Origin: CBDUQN01 sp965369375
GTDB lineage: Bacteria; Krumholzibacteriota; Krumholzibacteriia; Krumholzibacteriales; Krumholzibacteriaceae
Assembly: GCA_965369375.1 (NCBI GenBank)
Contig: CBDUQN010000049.1
Span: 1-23,169, forward strand
Direction of reading: 5' to 3'
DNA: 23,169 bases
A program made the position numbers and the translations under genes. A model generated the notes under the pieces. It saw only the letters and a program-made list of their open reading frames with translations. It was not told where the DNA came from and did not search any database. The stretch's first letter is position 1. Each line of letters starts with the position of its first letter. Below are positions 14,739 to 23,026 of this stretch, in pieces.

Positions 14739-17700
14739 GTGAACCTGCCCGATTTTTCCATAAAGAGACCGGTAACGACGCTGATGATACTCGCCTGTCT
14801 CGTCGTGCTCGGTCTCGTATCGCTGCCGCGTCTTTCCCTCGACATGTACCCGGATATCTCCTCTTCGCGTCTCCACGTACGGATTCCGTATCCGGCATCA
14901 TCGCCTGAAGAGGTCGAGCGTATCATAACAATTCCGGTCGAAGAGGCGCTCGGCACGGTCAACCATCTCAAGAAACTCACCTCGAGTTCGTCCGATGACG
15001 GCGCAAGCATCGGGGTCGAGTTCGAATGGGGCGCCAACATGGATGTAGCGGCGCTCGAGGTGCGCGAGATGCTCGACAAGGTGCGTTCCGATCTGCCGCA
15101 GGATATCGAAAACATATACATTTTCAGGTTCCAGTCGACCGACAGACCGATCATACGGGCCAATGTGTCTCTGCCCGGCGAGCGTGACCGTCTCTACAAC
15201 GTTGTCGAGAAGGTTATGAGACCGCGGCTCGAGCGGATCAAGGGAGTCGCAAACGTCGAGGTTCGCGGTCTATTGCAAAAGGAGATCCAGGTTCAGCTGA
15301 AGGACGATCTGCTCAAGAGTCTCGGGATAAGCCCCTATGCCGCTGCGTATAACCTGAGAAGTAACAATTTCGATCTCTCCGTCGGCAAGATCTTCTATGG
15401 AGGCAAGCGCTACGCAGTGAGAACGCTCGGGGAGCTCGAGAGTCATCTCGAGGTGATGCAGCTGCCGATGCGCGGCGGCGAAGTGAAATACGCCGACTTC
15501 GCCGATGTCGTGTACGATTATCCCGAAGAGGAGTTTTTCCAGCGCGTCGACCATCAACGTGCCGTTTCCGTCCGTATTTACAAGGCATCGGTGGCTAATA
15601 TCGTTGATGTATCGCGAAGGGTGAAAACGGTTCTCGATGAGCTGCGCGCCGATTCCCGCCTCGCCGGAATCACGATCATGGTTTACCATGATCAGGCCGA
15701 TGAGATACTCAAAACTATCGCAAATCTAAGACAAGCGGGTTTGCTCGGCGCTATCCTCGCTGTCGCCGTGATCTTCTTTTTCCTTCGCAAGCTCCGCTCG
15801 ACATTGATTATTACACTGGCGATTCCGACGTCGATCATCGTCACCTTCCTGCTGATGTACTTAACCGGTGTTTCGCTGAACATCATCTCGATAACCGGGC
15901 TCGCACTCGCTGCGGGTATGCTCGTCGACAACGCCGTCGTTGTTCTCGAGAGCATTTATACACAGCGGCAGAAGGGACTGCCGTCGCGCGAGGCGGCGCT
16001 CGAGGGAAGCAGCCGCGTGGCGCTCGCGATTACCGCGGCGACCCTGACGACGATCATCGTTTTCGTGCCGCTCATATTCATCTCGAAGAGCCGTTTCGGT
16101 CTCTTTATGAAAGATTTCGGCATGACGATTTCCACGGCGCTCGTTGCATCCCTCTTTGTCGCTTTGACGCTCATCCCGCTTCTCTCCGAGCGGATGTTCC
16201 GATCCGAGCAGAGAGAGCGCACGAAGTTCGTTCTCTTTCTCGAACGGCAGTACTCGAAGATTATAGTCTGGACGCTCGATCACCGGGGGATAACGCTCGC
16301 CATCATTGCAGTCCTCTTCGGATTCAGTGTATACCTCGCCACGGGCATCAAGCGGGAATACTTTCCGAATGTCCCCGATCGGACCGCTTTCTATTCACTC
16401 GAGGTTCCCAACGGATATGCATTCGAAAAAACCAAATCGCTCGTCGATGATTTCGAGAAAAAGCTCCTCTCCATGAAAGAAGAGCTCGAGATCGAGAATA
16501 TTTCCACCTATTTCCACCGCCGCGGCGGACGGTTCTTCATCACCTTCTACGAAGCCGACAAGCGTAAGGGGGATCTCGCGCAATTGCAGAGACGGCTGAA
16601 GGATCTCTTTCCCAAAACGCCCGGTGTGCAGTTCGAGATGTTGCAGCGCCGCGGGGGGCACGGGGGGGACCTCGGGATAACCGTCGAGGTCACCGGCAGG
16701 GATCCGGAAACACTCGAATTGTTGGCTGCAAAGGTGAAGGGCATGCTGGAAGGTTTGCAGGGCCTCGAGGATATCTCGATGAATCTCGAGGAGGGCACCG
16801 ATGAAGTGCGAATAACGGTCAACCGGGAACTCGCTTCTAAATACGGACTTTCCCCGCAGAGCGTCGCCCGTGTCATCTCGTCCGCGTATGGCAGCAGGCC
16901 GGTCACGCGCATCGAAATGGGGGGGAACGAGGTGGAAGTTGTGGTCCAGTACCGCGAGAGTGACCGCCGTAACCTCGCCCGCCTCAACGACATGTACGTT
17001 ATCAACGACATCGGTGAATCGGTGCCGCTCGGCGCGGTCAGTGAGATCGCCGTGGTCGAGGGACCCTCGACGATCAGCAGGGAGAACAGAAGAAGGATCG
17101 TGCGGATCACCGCGAATACCGATCAGCGCGGGATGTTCATGCTGGGCAGGACGATTCAGCAGAAGCTGTCCGCACTCCAATTGCCGCCGGGTTACGAGTG
17201 GCGCTTCGGCGAGGAGTACCGCATGTTCAGGGAGTCCGAGCAGCAGTCCGTCTTCGCGATCATCATAGCGGTAGTCCTGATTTACATGCTGATGGCATCG
17301 CTCTTCGAATCGCTTCTGCACCCCTTTACGATCATGTGCTCTATCCCCTTCGCATTTATCGGTGTGGCCATCCTCTTTCGCCTGACGAACACGACGCTCA
17401 ACAACATCTCGACGATGGGGCTCATGATCCTGTGTGGTATCGTCGTGAACAATGCGATCGTACTCCTGCACCACGTTAATCGCCTGAGAAAAGAGGGACT
17501 CGAACGGCGCGATGCCCTGATCACCGGCGGCCGCGATCGTTTGCGGCCGATTCTCATGGCGGCCCTCACGACCATACTCGGGCTCGTTCCCCTCGCATTC
17601 TTCAGGGGAGAGGGCCGCGGCGCCATCTGGGCGCCGATGGGAAAGGCGGTAATCGGGGGTCTCACCGCATCGACATTTCTGACCCTGATACTGATACCGA

Positions 17701-17774
17701 CCTTTTATTCGATATTCGACGATGTGAGCCGCTGGTTCAAGGCCGCGGGACGCGTCGCCGTATCGAGGAAGTAG
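14739..17774 (+). CDS. RND efflux permease, HAE1-type, second of two
   Basis: This 1011-residue AcrB-like permease begins at GTG 14739 with a weak ribosome-binding site, suggesting coupling to the preceding gene. TM1 is FSIKRPVTTLMILACLVVLG, followed by LDMYPDISSSRLHVRIPYP. TM4 keeps GLALAAGMLVDNAVVVLESI. TM10 reads GIVVNNAIVLLHHVNRL, where the first permease and most relatives have LVDYIN: the acidic residue is replaced by His. TM11 has RLRPILMAALTTILGLVPLA. Two different permeases beside one adaptor resemble MdtBC-type heteromeric pumps, although two separate homotrimers are also possible. No outer-membrane factor gene lies in this window, so an unlinked TolC-like channel would be needed. 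Confidence 0.95.
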   Translation: MNLPDFSIKRPVTTLMILACLVVLGLVSLPRLSLDMYPDISSSRLHVRIPYPASSPEEVERIITIPVEEALGTVNHLKKLTSSSSDDGASIGVEFEWGANMDVAALEVREMLDKVRSDLPQDIENIYIFRFQSTDRPIIRANVSLPGERDRLYNVVEKVMRPRLERIKGVANVEVRGLLQKEIQVQLKDDLLKSLGISPYAAAYNLRSNNFDLSVGKIFYGGKRYAVRTLGELESHLEVMQLPMRGGEVKYADFADVVYDYPEEEFFQRVDHQRAVSVRIYKASVANIVDVSRRVKTVLDELRADSRLAGITIMVYHDQADEILKTIANLRQAGLLGAILAVAVIFFFLRKLRSTLIITLAIPTSIIVTFLLMYLTGVSLNIISITGLALAAGMLVDNAVVVLESIYTQRQKGLPSREAALEGSSRVALAITAATLTTIIVFVPLIFISKSRFGLFMKDFGMTISTALVASLFVALTLIPLLSERMFRSEQRERTKFVLFLERQYSKIIVWTLDHRGITLAIIAVLFGFSVYLATGIKREYFPNVPDRTAFYSLEVPNGYAFEKTKSLVDDFEKKLLSMKEELEIENISTYFHRRGGRFFITFYEADKRKGDLAQLQRRLKDLFPKTPGVQFEMLQRRGGHGGDLGITVEVTGRDPETLELLAAKVKGMLEGLQGLEDISMNLEEGTDEVRITVNRELASKYGLSPQSVARVISSAYGSRPVTRIEMGGNEVEVVVQYRESDRRNLARLNDMYVINDIGESVPLGAVSEIAVVEGPSTISRENRRRIVRITANTDQRGMFMLGRTIQQKLSALQLPPGYEWRFGEEYRMFRESEQQSVFAIIIAVVLIYMLMASLFESLLHPFTIMCSIPFAFIGVAILFRLTNTTLNNISTMGLMILCGIVVNNAIVLLHHVNRLRKEGLERRDALITGGRDRLRPILMAALTTILGLVPLAFFRGEGRGAIWAPMGKAVIGGLTASTFLTLILIPTFYSIFDDVSRWFKAAGRVAVSRK

Positions 17775-17844
17775 AACGGCAATCGAATTCCGGGGTTGTT
17801 CAGTATTCCCGCCTCGATTATACTCCAGCGGAAAAGTTTAAATT

Positions 17845-19506
17845 GTGAAAGGGTATGCAGTGTCATTTATACAGCGATGGAGGGTGGAGATCCTGGCGGG
17901 GCTTCCGGGAGGATTCCTCCTGGCCCTTTCATTTCCGCCTTTTGCGACGAGAGTGCTGTCGCTCGTCGCGCTCGTTCCCCTGCTCGGTTATTTCATCGCC
18001 GGCAGGAGCGGGAAAAATCCGATCACGATTAAGCGGGCGGCGATCACCGGATTCATTTTCGGACTCTCCTTCTTCCTGACACTCCTCTTCTGGATTGCGA
18101 ACCTCATCCCGGAGTCGAGCGCCAGTATGCCATGGATCATGGTGCCGGCTTTGATCGTCCTCGTTCTCTACCTCTCGTGCTATACGGCTCTCTTTTCGTT
18201 TATCCTGTCTCTTCTCGTGAGGCGATTCGGCGCCGTATCGCTCTTTGCGGCCCCCGGTCTCTGGTCGCTCGTCGAGCTCGCCCGTTCGCGCGGAGAGCTC
18301 GGATTCCCCTGGGGCGTCGTATCGAATTCAATCGCGATATACCCCGTGGCGATTCAGGGTGTATCGCTTTACGGGCCCTTCGGCCTGTCATTTTTCATCG
18401 TCCTGGTCAATGTTCTCGTAACCTTGGCAGTTTTCAAGGGTTCTCTGAAATGGCGGTTTTTCTCGGTCGCGGGAGCCGCGATTATCATCGTTGTGCATCT
18501 TGCGTGGGGAGCTAACGCCATAGACCGGATCGATAGACAGTTGGCGGCTGCTGATACGGAGGCCGATGTCGCCGTCGTTCAACCGAACTTGGATCTCGCC
18601 ATCAAGTGGAAACGCGCCTTCCGGGATACGGTCTTCAGCCAGATAGAGAGAATGACTTATGAAGCGGCGGATCGTGGTGCGGAACTCGTCATATTCCCGG
18701 AGACGGCGGCGCCGATATCGATAAGCCACGATCATCTGTATCAACAACGGCTCGAGTTTATGGCGGAAAAAGCGAGTGCAGACCTGTTGACCGGGTACGT
18801 CGATCATGTTCGCGAGGGAGACGGCTGGAGCGTCTATAACGCCGCGGGCCTCTTCAGCAGCCAGGGGAGACATATAGCTACATATGAGAAGGTCAACCTT
18901 CTCCCTTTCGGCGAAAAAATACCGTGGAGCCAGTACCTGCCCGTGCTGAGCAAGGTGAACTTCGGTCAGGCGAATTTTAAGGCGGGAGAGGATCAGACGC
19001 TTTTTGATTCCAGCAAGGGAAAATTCGGCGTGCTTATCTGCTTCGAATCCATCTTCTCCGATTTCACGCGCGGATATGTTCGTGCGGGTGCCGATTTTCT
19101 CGTGAACATCACGAACGACGGATGGTTTGGCAGCAGGAGCGGACCGATGCAGCACGCCGAACTTGCTGTCTTTCGGGCCGTCGAGAATCGGGTCACGCTG
19201 TTACGAGCTGCAAATACGGGTATTTCGATGATTGTCGACCCCGCGGGAAGAATTCGCGAGCGAATCGATCTCGACGTCGAGGAGATAATCCTGGTTCCCA
19301 TATACGTGATCGAAGAGCAAGCCTTTTTCACCCGTCACGGCCATCTTCCTTTTCTTCTCCTGGCCCTGGGTTCGGTAGTGGCTGTTCCGCTTGGTATGTT
19401 TGTAAAGCGGGGCGGAAAGGATTTCGGAAATCCCGGCAGGATCAGCGGAAGAGAAGATAGCGGAGCAGCAGGTACACGGACGAAATGGCGATCGAAATCA
19501 ACATGA
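17845..19506 (+). CDS. lnt: Apolipoprotein N-acyltransferase
   Basis: This 553-residue inner-membrane enzyme transfers the third acyl chain from a phospholipid to the N-terminal cysteine of lipoproteins, completing maturation in the periplasm. The N-terminal half is a bundle of membrane helices starting with LAGLPGGFLLALSFPPFAT. The C-terminal half is a nitrilase-type domain with the Glu-Lys-Cys triad visible: FPET (Glu286), YEKVNLLPFGE (Lys349) and VLICFES (Cys399), plus NITNDGWFG. A final helix precedes a basic tail. GTG 17845 gives the full length; GTG 17860, with AAAGGG six bases upstream, is an equally good start. It lies 70 bases after the efflux operon and may be co-transcribed. Its end overlaps the convergent permease gene by 65 bases. 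Confidence 0.94.
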   Translation: MKGYAVSFIQRWRVEILAGLPGGFLLALSFPPFATRVLSLVALVPLLGYFIAGRSGKNPITIKRAAITGFIFGLSFFLTLLFWIANLIPESSASMPWIMVPALIVLVLYLSCYTALFSFILSLLVRRFGAVSLFAAPGLWSLVELARSRGELGFPWGVVSNSIAIYPVAIQGVSLYGPFGLSFFIVLVNVLVTLAVFKGSLKWRFFSVAGAAIIIVVHLAWGANAIDRIDRQLAAADTEADVAVVQPNLDLAIKWKRAFRDTVFSQIERMTYEAADRGAELVIFPETAAPISISHDHLYQQRLEFMAEKASADLLTGYVDHVREGDGWSVYNAAGLFSSQGRHIATYEKVNLLPFGEKIPWSQYLPVLSKVNFGQANFKAGEDQTLFDSSKGKFGVLICFESIFSDFTRGYVRAGADFLVNITNDGWFGSRSGPMQHAELAVFRAVENRVTLLRAANTGISMIVDPAGRIRERIDLDVEEIILVPIYVIEEQAFFTRHGHLPFLLLALGSVVAVPLGMFVKRGGKDFGNPGRISGREDSGAAGTRTKWRSKST

Positions 19507-20773
19507 GGGGAAAGCCGTACCTGAAATAATTCCTGAAATTGAGGGGTGTCTTCGTTTTCTCGCTGAACCCCGCTATTACGACGTTCGCGGAAGCGCCGAT
19601 GAGTGTCCCGTTTCCCCCGAGGCACGCGCCCAGAGCGAGGCTCCACCAGAGGGGAAGGGATTTGTTCAGGTAGTAGAGCTTGTATGCTGCTTCGTCCAGC
19701 CCCTCTGTGTTGGGGAAGAGGGACGTGCTGATCTTGATGAGAAGCGGTATCATCGCAGCCACGAACGGAATGTTATCGAGGAAGGCGGATGCAATCGCCG
19801 AAAACCAGAGGATACACATGCTCAGGACTATCAAGTTACCACTGAGATGGAGTACCGCCCCGGCGAGATGCTCGAGAATCCCGGTCTTTTCGAGTCCTCC
19901 GACCAGCACGAAGAGTCCCATGAAGAAGAAGAGGGTCGGCCACTCGATCTCCTCGAGTCGCTTTTCGATATCGGTACCGCTCCAGATAAGGAGCACACAT
20001 CCTCCGCCAAGACCAATCGTCGCCGGTTTGAGCCCCAGCAGGTCGTGAGTCATGAAGCCGGCGATCGTCAGTCCCAGCACGATCATGCTTCGCCGGAGAA
20101 GGATCCGATCCTTGATAACCTTTGTTTCGTCCATTCCGGCGAGCACTTCATCGTAATTGACATCCCCGTTTCCCTTGAGATCCTTTCTGAAGAGTATCTT
20201 CAGGATGAGAATTGTGGCGATAAAGACGGCGATATTTACAGGGGCGAGGTGGACGAAAAAATCCATAAATGAGAGATCAGTCGCACTCCCGATAATGATA
20301 TTGGGCGGGTCACCGATAAGCGTCGCCGCGCCTCCGATATTCGATGCGAGGATCTCCGCAACCAGGAACGGGAACGGGGAGATACTGAGCATCTCTGCGA
20401 TGAGGATCGTGATCGGTGCGATCAGGAGCACCGTCGTTACATTATCGAGAAGGGCGGATGCCACTGCGGTAAATATGGAAAACCAGAGAAGAATCTTCCA
20501 TCTGTTACCACGGGTTTTTTTGGCGATCTTGATCGCCACGTAGCTGAACACGCCCGATTCCTTTATTACGCTGATGAGCAGCATCATGCCGGTCAGCAGG
20601 CCGATCGTGTTGAAATCGATGAACGCGAACGCTTCGCTCTGTGGCATAACATGGAATACCACGAGGAGAACGCCCCCCATGATCGCTATCTTCGTGCGGT
20701 GGATTCGTTCGGTGACGATGAGGATATATGAAACAACGAAGACAGAAAGCGCTGTCACCGCATAGACTGTCAA
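19442..20773 (-). CDS. ArsB/NhaD-superfamily (P-protein-like) ion permease
   Basis: This 443-residue inner-membrane permease belongs to the ion-transporter superfamily with ArsB, NhaD and the animal P protein. Each half carries the family signature: ALLDNVTTVLLIAP with GGAATLIGDPPNIIIG, and AFLDNIPFVAAMIPL with GGNGTLIGASANVVIAG. This inverted-repeat architecture forms the ion site. Na+/H+ exchange or anion transport are both possible. The start is TTG 20773, overlapping the TGA of the CBS gene as TTGA, with GAAGG six bases upstream, so translation is coupled. Gene order with the EIIA-like and CBS proteins suggests that both regulate it. The 3' end overlaps lnt. Confidence 0.9.
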   Translation of the reverse strand: MTVYAVTALSVFVVSYILIVTERIHRTKIAIMGGVLLVVFHVMPQSEAFAFIDFNTIGLLTGMMLLISVIKESGVFSYVAIKIAKKTRGNRWKILLWFSIFTAVASALLDNVTTVLLIAPITILIAEMLSISPFPFLVAEILASNIGGAATLIGDPPNIIIGSATDLSFMDFFVHLAPVNIAVFIATILILKILFRKDLKGNGDVNYDEVLAGMDETKVIKDRILLRRSMIVLGLTIAGFMTHDLLGLKPATIGLGGGCVLLIWSGTDIEKRLEEIEWPTLFFFMGLFVLVGGLEKTGILEHLAGAVLHLSGNLIVLSMCILWFSAIASAFLDNIPFVAAMIPLLIKISTSLFPNTEGLDEAAYKLYYLNKSLPLWWSLALGACLGGNGTLIGASANVVIAGFSEKTKTPLNFRNYFRYGFPLMLISIAISSVYLLLRYLLFR

Positions 20774-21225
20774 TTCCGACCTTCCGTATCGTAAATTGCT
20801 CTACATACGTCGTTCTTGCTGATCATGCCGACGAGACGGCTGCCGCTCACGACCGGGATTCTGGCTATGTTCAGCTTATGCAGGACCGCGGCTGCCTTCA
20901 TCACACTGTCCTCTTCGTCAAGAGTGGATATCTCCTCGCGCATCAGGTCCTCGGCTACGAAAAGCTTTTCCTCGATCGAGAACGAGCGTCGCTCGAGGGC
21001 GCCGAAGTCATGTATGAAATCAACATTCCTGACGAGATCGATATACTCGGGCAGAAAGATGAGGATGAAATCGTCTATGAATATCGCTCCAATGAGCGTG
21101 TTATCCTTCTCGGTCACAGGCAGCACCGATTCGCTTGTTTCGAAGAATATGCGCGCGATTTCACTCAGCGGTGTATGCGGGGCTACGGTGGCGAAATCGG
21201 TTCTCATGTATTTTTTGATCTTCAA
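20770..21225 (-). CDS. Tandem CBS-domain protein
   Basis: This 151-residue cytoplasmic protein consists almost entirely of one CBS pair. CBS1 runs from KYMRTDFATVAPHTPLSEI to LPVTEKDNTLIGAIFIDDF. CBS2 runs from EDLMREEISTLDEEDSVMKA to IPVVSGSRLVGMISKNDVCR. Such pairs bind adenine nucleotides and adjust the activity of transporters or enzymes. The start is TTG 21225 behind GGAGGA. It sits between the EIIA-like gene (30 bases upstream) and the permease (4-base overlap), so an allosteric role on that permease is likely but inferred. Confidence 0.88.
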   Translation of the reverse strand: MKIKKYMRTDFATVAPHTPLSEIARIFFETSESVLPVTEKDNTLIGAIFIDDFILIFLPEYIDLVRNVDFIHDFGALERRSFSIEEKLFVAEDLMREEISTLDEEDSVMKAAAVLHKLNIARIPVVSGSRLVGMISKNDVCRAIYDTEGRN

Positions 21226-21255
21226 GGGATTTCCTCCGCGGGCATAGGAAGAATC

Positions 21256-21720
21256 CTACAGGTATTTCTTCTCGCCGCTTTTCACGAGTTCCATGAACGC
21301 CTTTACGTCGGGACAGGCCAGCAGTCCTTGCCTGAATTCATCGTGCGCGAGGAGGCGGGAAATGCCTGCGAGCGCTTTGATGTGAGGACCGGAAACGTCG
21401 CGCCGGGAAATCAGGATGAAAAAAATGTGGGCTGGAGTTTGATCGATCGAATCGAAATCGATGCCGCCCGACGAGCGACCGAAAGCAACGCAAAGCCGGT
21501 CCACGACCGACGTTTTTGCATGGGGAACGGCGAGGCCGTTGCCGATGCCGGTGCTCTGTTTCTGCTCCCTGTTGATGATTGCCTTGAGGATCGCATCCCG
21601 CTCTTTGAGTTTGTACGCAGAGCAGAGAAGGTCGACGAGCTCCTCGAGAACTTCGTCCTTAGTCGAGGATTCGAGCTCTATCTTGATGGCGGATTTCCTT
21701 ATTTTTTTCGACAGTTGCAT
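21256..21720 (-). CDS. PTS EIIA-like (PtsN/fructose-type) phosphoacceptor protein
   Basis: This 154-residue cytoplasmic domain belongs to the EIIA family of PtsN and fructose/mannitol transporters. The active-site region reads GIGNGLAVPHAKT with phosphorylatable His67, and the family N-terminal pattern KDEVLEELVDLL followed by AILKAIINREQ is clear. I chose ATG 21720, preceded by AAAGG; an upstream TTG at 21768 lies within the promoter. No EI, HPr, EIIB or EIIC is present here, so it probably acts in regulation rather than sugar uptake, perhaps signalling carbon or nitrogen state to the permease two genes downstream. A strong sigma-70 type promoter lies immediately upstream. Confidence 0.9.
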   Translation of the reverse strand: MQLSKKIRKSAIKIELESSTKDEVLEELVDLLCSAYKLKERDAILKAIINREQKQSTGIGNGLAVPHAKTSVVDRLCVAFGRSSGGIDFDSIDQTPAHIFFILISRRDVSGPHIKALAGISRLLAHDEFRQGLLACPDVKAFMELVKSGEKKYL

Positions 21721-21749
21721 GGGCGCCTTTCCGGTGAACTCTGTCCGAT

Positions 21750-21778
21750 AAAATAGCCGAGTGCTCAAGTGTTGTCAA
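21750..21778 (-). promoter_or_regulatory. Sigma-70 type promoter of the EIIA-CBS-permease operon
   Basis: Minus-strand TTGACA (21778-21773), a 17-base spacer and TATTTT (21755-21750). The predicted start is near 21743, about 22 bases before ATG 21720. Confidence 0.75.
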
Positions 21779-21810
21779 ATAATTCCTGGACAATGGAAGG
21801 CTGCGCTGAG

Positions 21811-22368
21811 TTAGTTGAGCTTGATCAACTCGATGAGATCATATCTGGTTCCAACGGCGCTCACTTCGGTGGATCCTCCATCGAGTTCTACGAATATCGT
21901 ATCACCGGATTGCGTATTCAATGTTGCTAAGGCGGAATACTGGATCCAATAGGTCGAAGATACGCCGATAATCCTTACAATCAGATTGACATCGGGTTTT
22001 TTGATCCATAGTCTCGCATTGCCGTTGATGCTTTGCCGCTTTGCCCAAAAGGAGAATCTGTATCGGTGTTCACCTTGAGGCGCAGGAATTTTATATGAAA
22101 TTTTATTGGTTTGCGAAACTCCCCCCGGATCGATCTCGACGGACCACGATCCTCCGCCTTCGGGGACATCATCGGAAAACGCAACTCTGCCGGGGTCTTC
22201 GATAATCCATCCATCAAGGGATTGGACGCCGTCAAACTCAAACGACGAATTGCCGATCAAATTCTCTTCCTTGCTCGAGCACGATACACAGTCATCTGAA
22301 TCCGAGCAGCAGTAAAGGGCCGAAATAATCGATAGAATTCCCAGGATCAGGAAATATTTTTTCTTCAT
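21811..22368 (-). CDS. Lipoprotein with carbohydrate-binding-like (jelly-roll) domain
   Basis: This 185-residue exported protein begins MKKKYFLILGILSIISALYC followed by a second Cys. The residue before Cys20 is Tyr, unusual for a lipobox, so lipidation is probable rather than certain. A Cys/Asp/Ser-rich linker (DSDDCVSCSSKEE) precedes a galactose-binding-like domain: NLIGNSSFEFDGVQSLDGWI, then VPEGGGSWSVEI, YRFSFWAKRQ and IQYSALATL, the pattern of CBM4/9-type jelly-roll modules. There is no catalytic domain. The function may be binding of polysaccharide or another surface ligand. GAGGGG precedes ATG 22368. It lies upstream of the EIIA gene on the same strand, but the latter has its own promoter. 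Confidence 0.8.
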   Translation of the reverse strand: MKKKYFLILGILSIISALYCCSDSDDCVSCSSKEENLIGNSSFEFDGVQSLDGWIIEDPGRVAFSDDVPEGGGSWSVEIDPGGVSQTNKISYKIPAPQGEHRYRFSFWAKRQSINGNARLWIKKPDVNLIVRIIGVSSTYWIQYSALATLNTQSGDTIFVELDGGSTEVSAVGTRYDLIELIKLN

Positions 22369-22515
22369 GCGCCCCTCGCAGTTAAATTCCTTGTTAGCGC
22401 GGACGCTCCGCGCCGCGCCAACGGGGCTGCGAATGAAACCAGCCGCTGCCGTCCGGCGCTCCGCGCCGCCACTCAGCAGCAGCCCCGTCAGCCTGCAAAC
22501 TTATTACTATATCAG
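22369..22515. repeat. GC-rich nested palindrome region
   Basis: Between the lipoprotein and the hydrolase fragment lies a structured GC-rich stretch. It contains a perfect hairpin GCGCGGA-cgc-TCCGCGC (22397-22413). An outer stem, ACGGGGCTGC (22421-22430) with GCAGCCCCGT (22479-22488), encloses GGCGC-tcc-GCGCC (22455-22467). GCTCCGCGCCGC occurs twice. It would be part of the leader of the lipoprotein transcript or a dispersed repeat. It resembles an integron attC in shape but lacks the GTT/AAC core pair at one side. Confidence 0.6.
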
Positions 22516-22929
22516 TTACATCCTTTTCAGCTCTTCGTCAAGGAGTTGATAGAATTGTTTCCGTGCGTGTTTTTCAATCCATGGCGTGTGTCCGCATCTC
22601 TCGAGAATTTTAAATCGAAAGTTCTTTATATTGGCGGCCAGCGGTTGGCGCACTCCCTCAGCAGGATGAGGATCGTAATCACCATGAATGGCGACTACGG
22701 GGCATCGAATATCTCGAACGAGTTGCAGCAGGCTTCCGCTCTTTCGCAGCTCGGCCCCTTCCTTCCAGACGTCATGAAATATGTCGCCCTGGCAAATAAT
22801 TCGTTCGGAGACATCGGAGACGCCGGTATCGATCGCCTCCGGCTCATACACATCGGTTTTTGATACCAGGATTCCGAGTTGCGCCAGCAAAATGTCTTTT
22901 TCTCTAGTCCCAACACAAGCGTGATTATT
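22516..22929 (-). pseudogene. Alpha/beta hydrolase, 5'-truncated remnant
   Basis: The frame encodes only the C-terminal part of an alpha/beta hydrolase. RCPVVAIHGDYDPHPAEGV carries the acidic residue of the catalytic triad and ERCGHTPWIEKHARKQFYQL carries the catalytic His; the nucleophile elbow and N-terminal half are missing. There is no ATG, and a TGA stops the frame at 22932-22930, close to the IS1380-like element. The gene therefore seems to have lost its 5' half when the element inserted or through a later deletion. A TTG within the fragment gives a 124-residue frame, but no functional enzyme is expected. Confidence 0.8.
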
Positions 22930-22949
22930 TCATAACATAGCATAAAAAG

Positions 22950-23026
22950 ACTCGAAATGCCCGTCTATAGTGGTTAAAATACGTTTGTAACAAATAACTA
23001 CAAACCACAAAGGGGGCATTTCGAGT
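22950..23026. promoter_or_regulatory. Inverted repeat covering the transposase start
   Basis: ACTCGAAATGCCC (22950-22962) and GGGCATTTCGAGT (23014-23026) are perfect 13-base complements separated by 51 bases. The right arm overlaps the end of the ribosome-binding site (AAAGGGGG, 23009-23016) and the first two bases of the GTG start. A transcript entering from upstream would fold and hide the start, a device known from other insertion sequences for limiting transposase made from outside promoters. Confidence 0.65.

Noticed and set aside
16395..17474. 359-codon minus-strand frame inside the second RND permease
   Set aside because: It is His/Asp/Arg-rich, has no domain, and lies entirely opposite an unambiguous transporter gene.
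20728..21756. 342-codon plus-strand reading frame opposite the CBS and EIIA genes
   Set aside because: The opposite strand encodes two clear domain families with good starts; the long antisense frame has no recognisable motif and follows from codon bias.
22397..22488. Integron attC site
   Set aside because: Arms and spacing resemble attC, but the right side reads GTCAGCC rather than GTTRRRY and the left CGCCAAC departs from RYYYAAC; no integrase or cassette array is visible.
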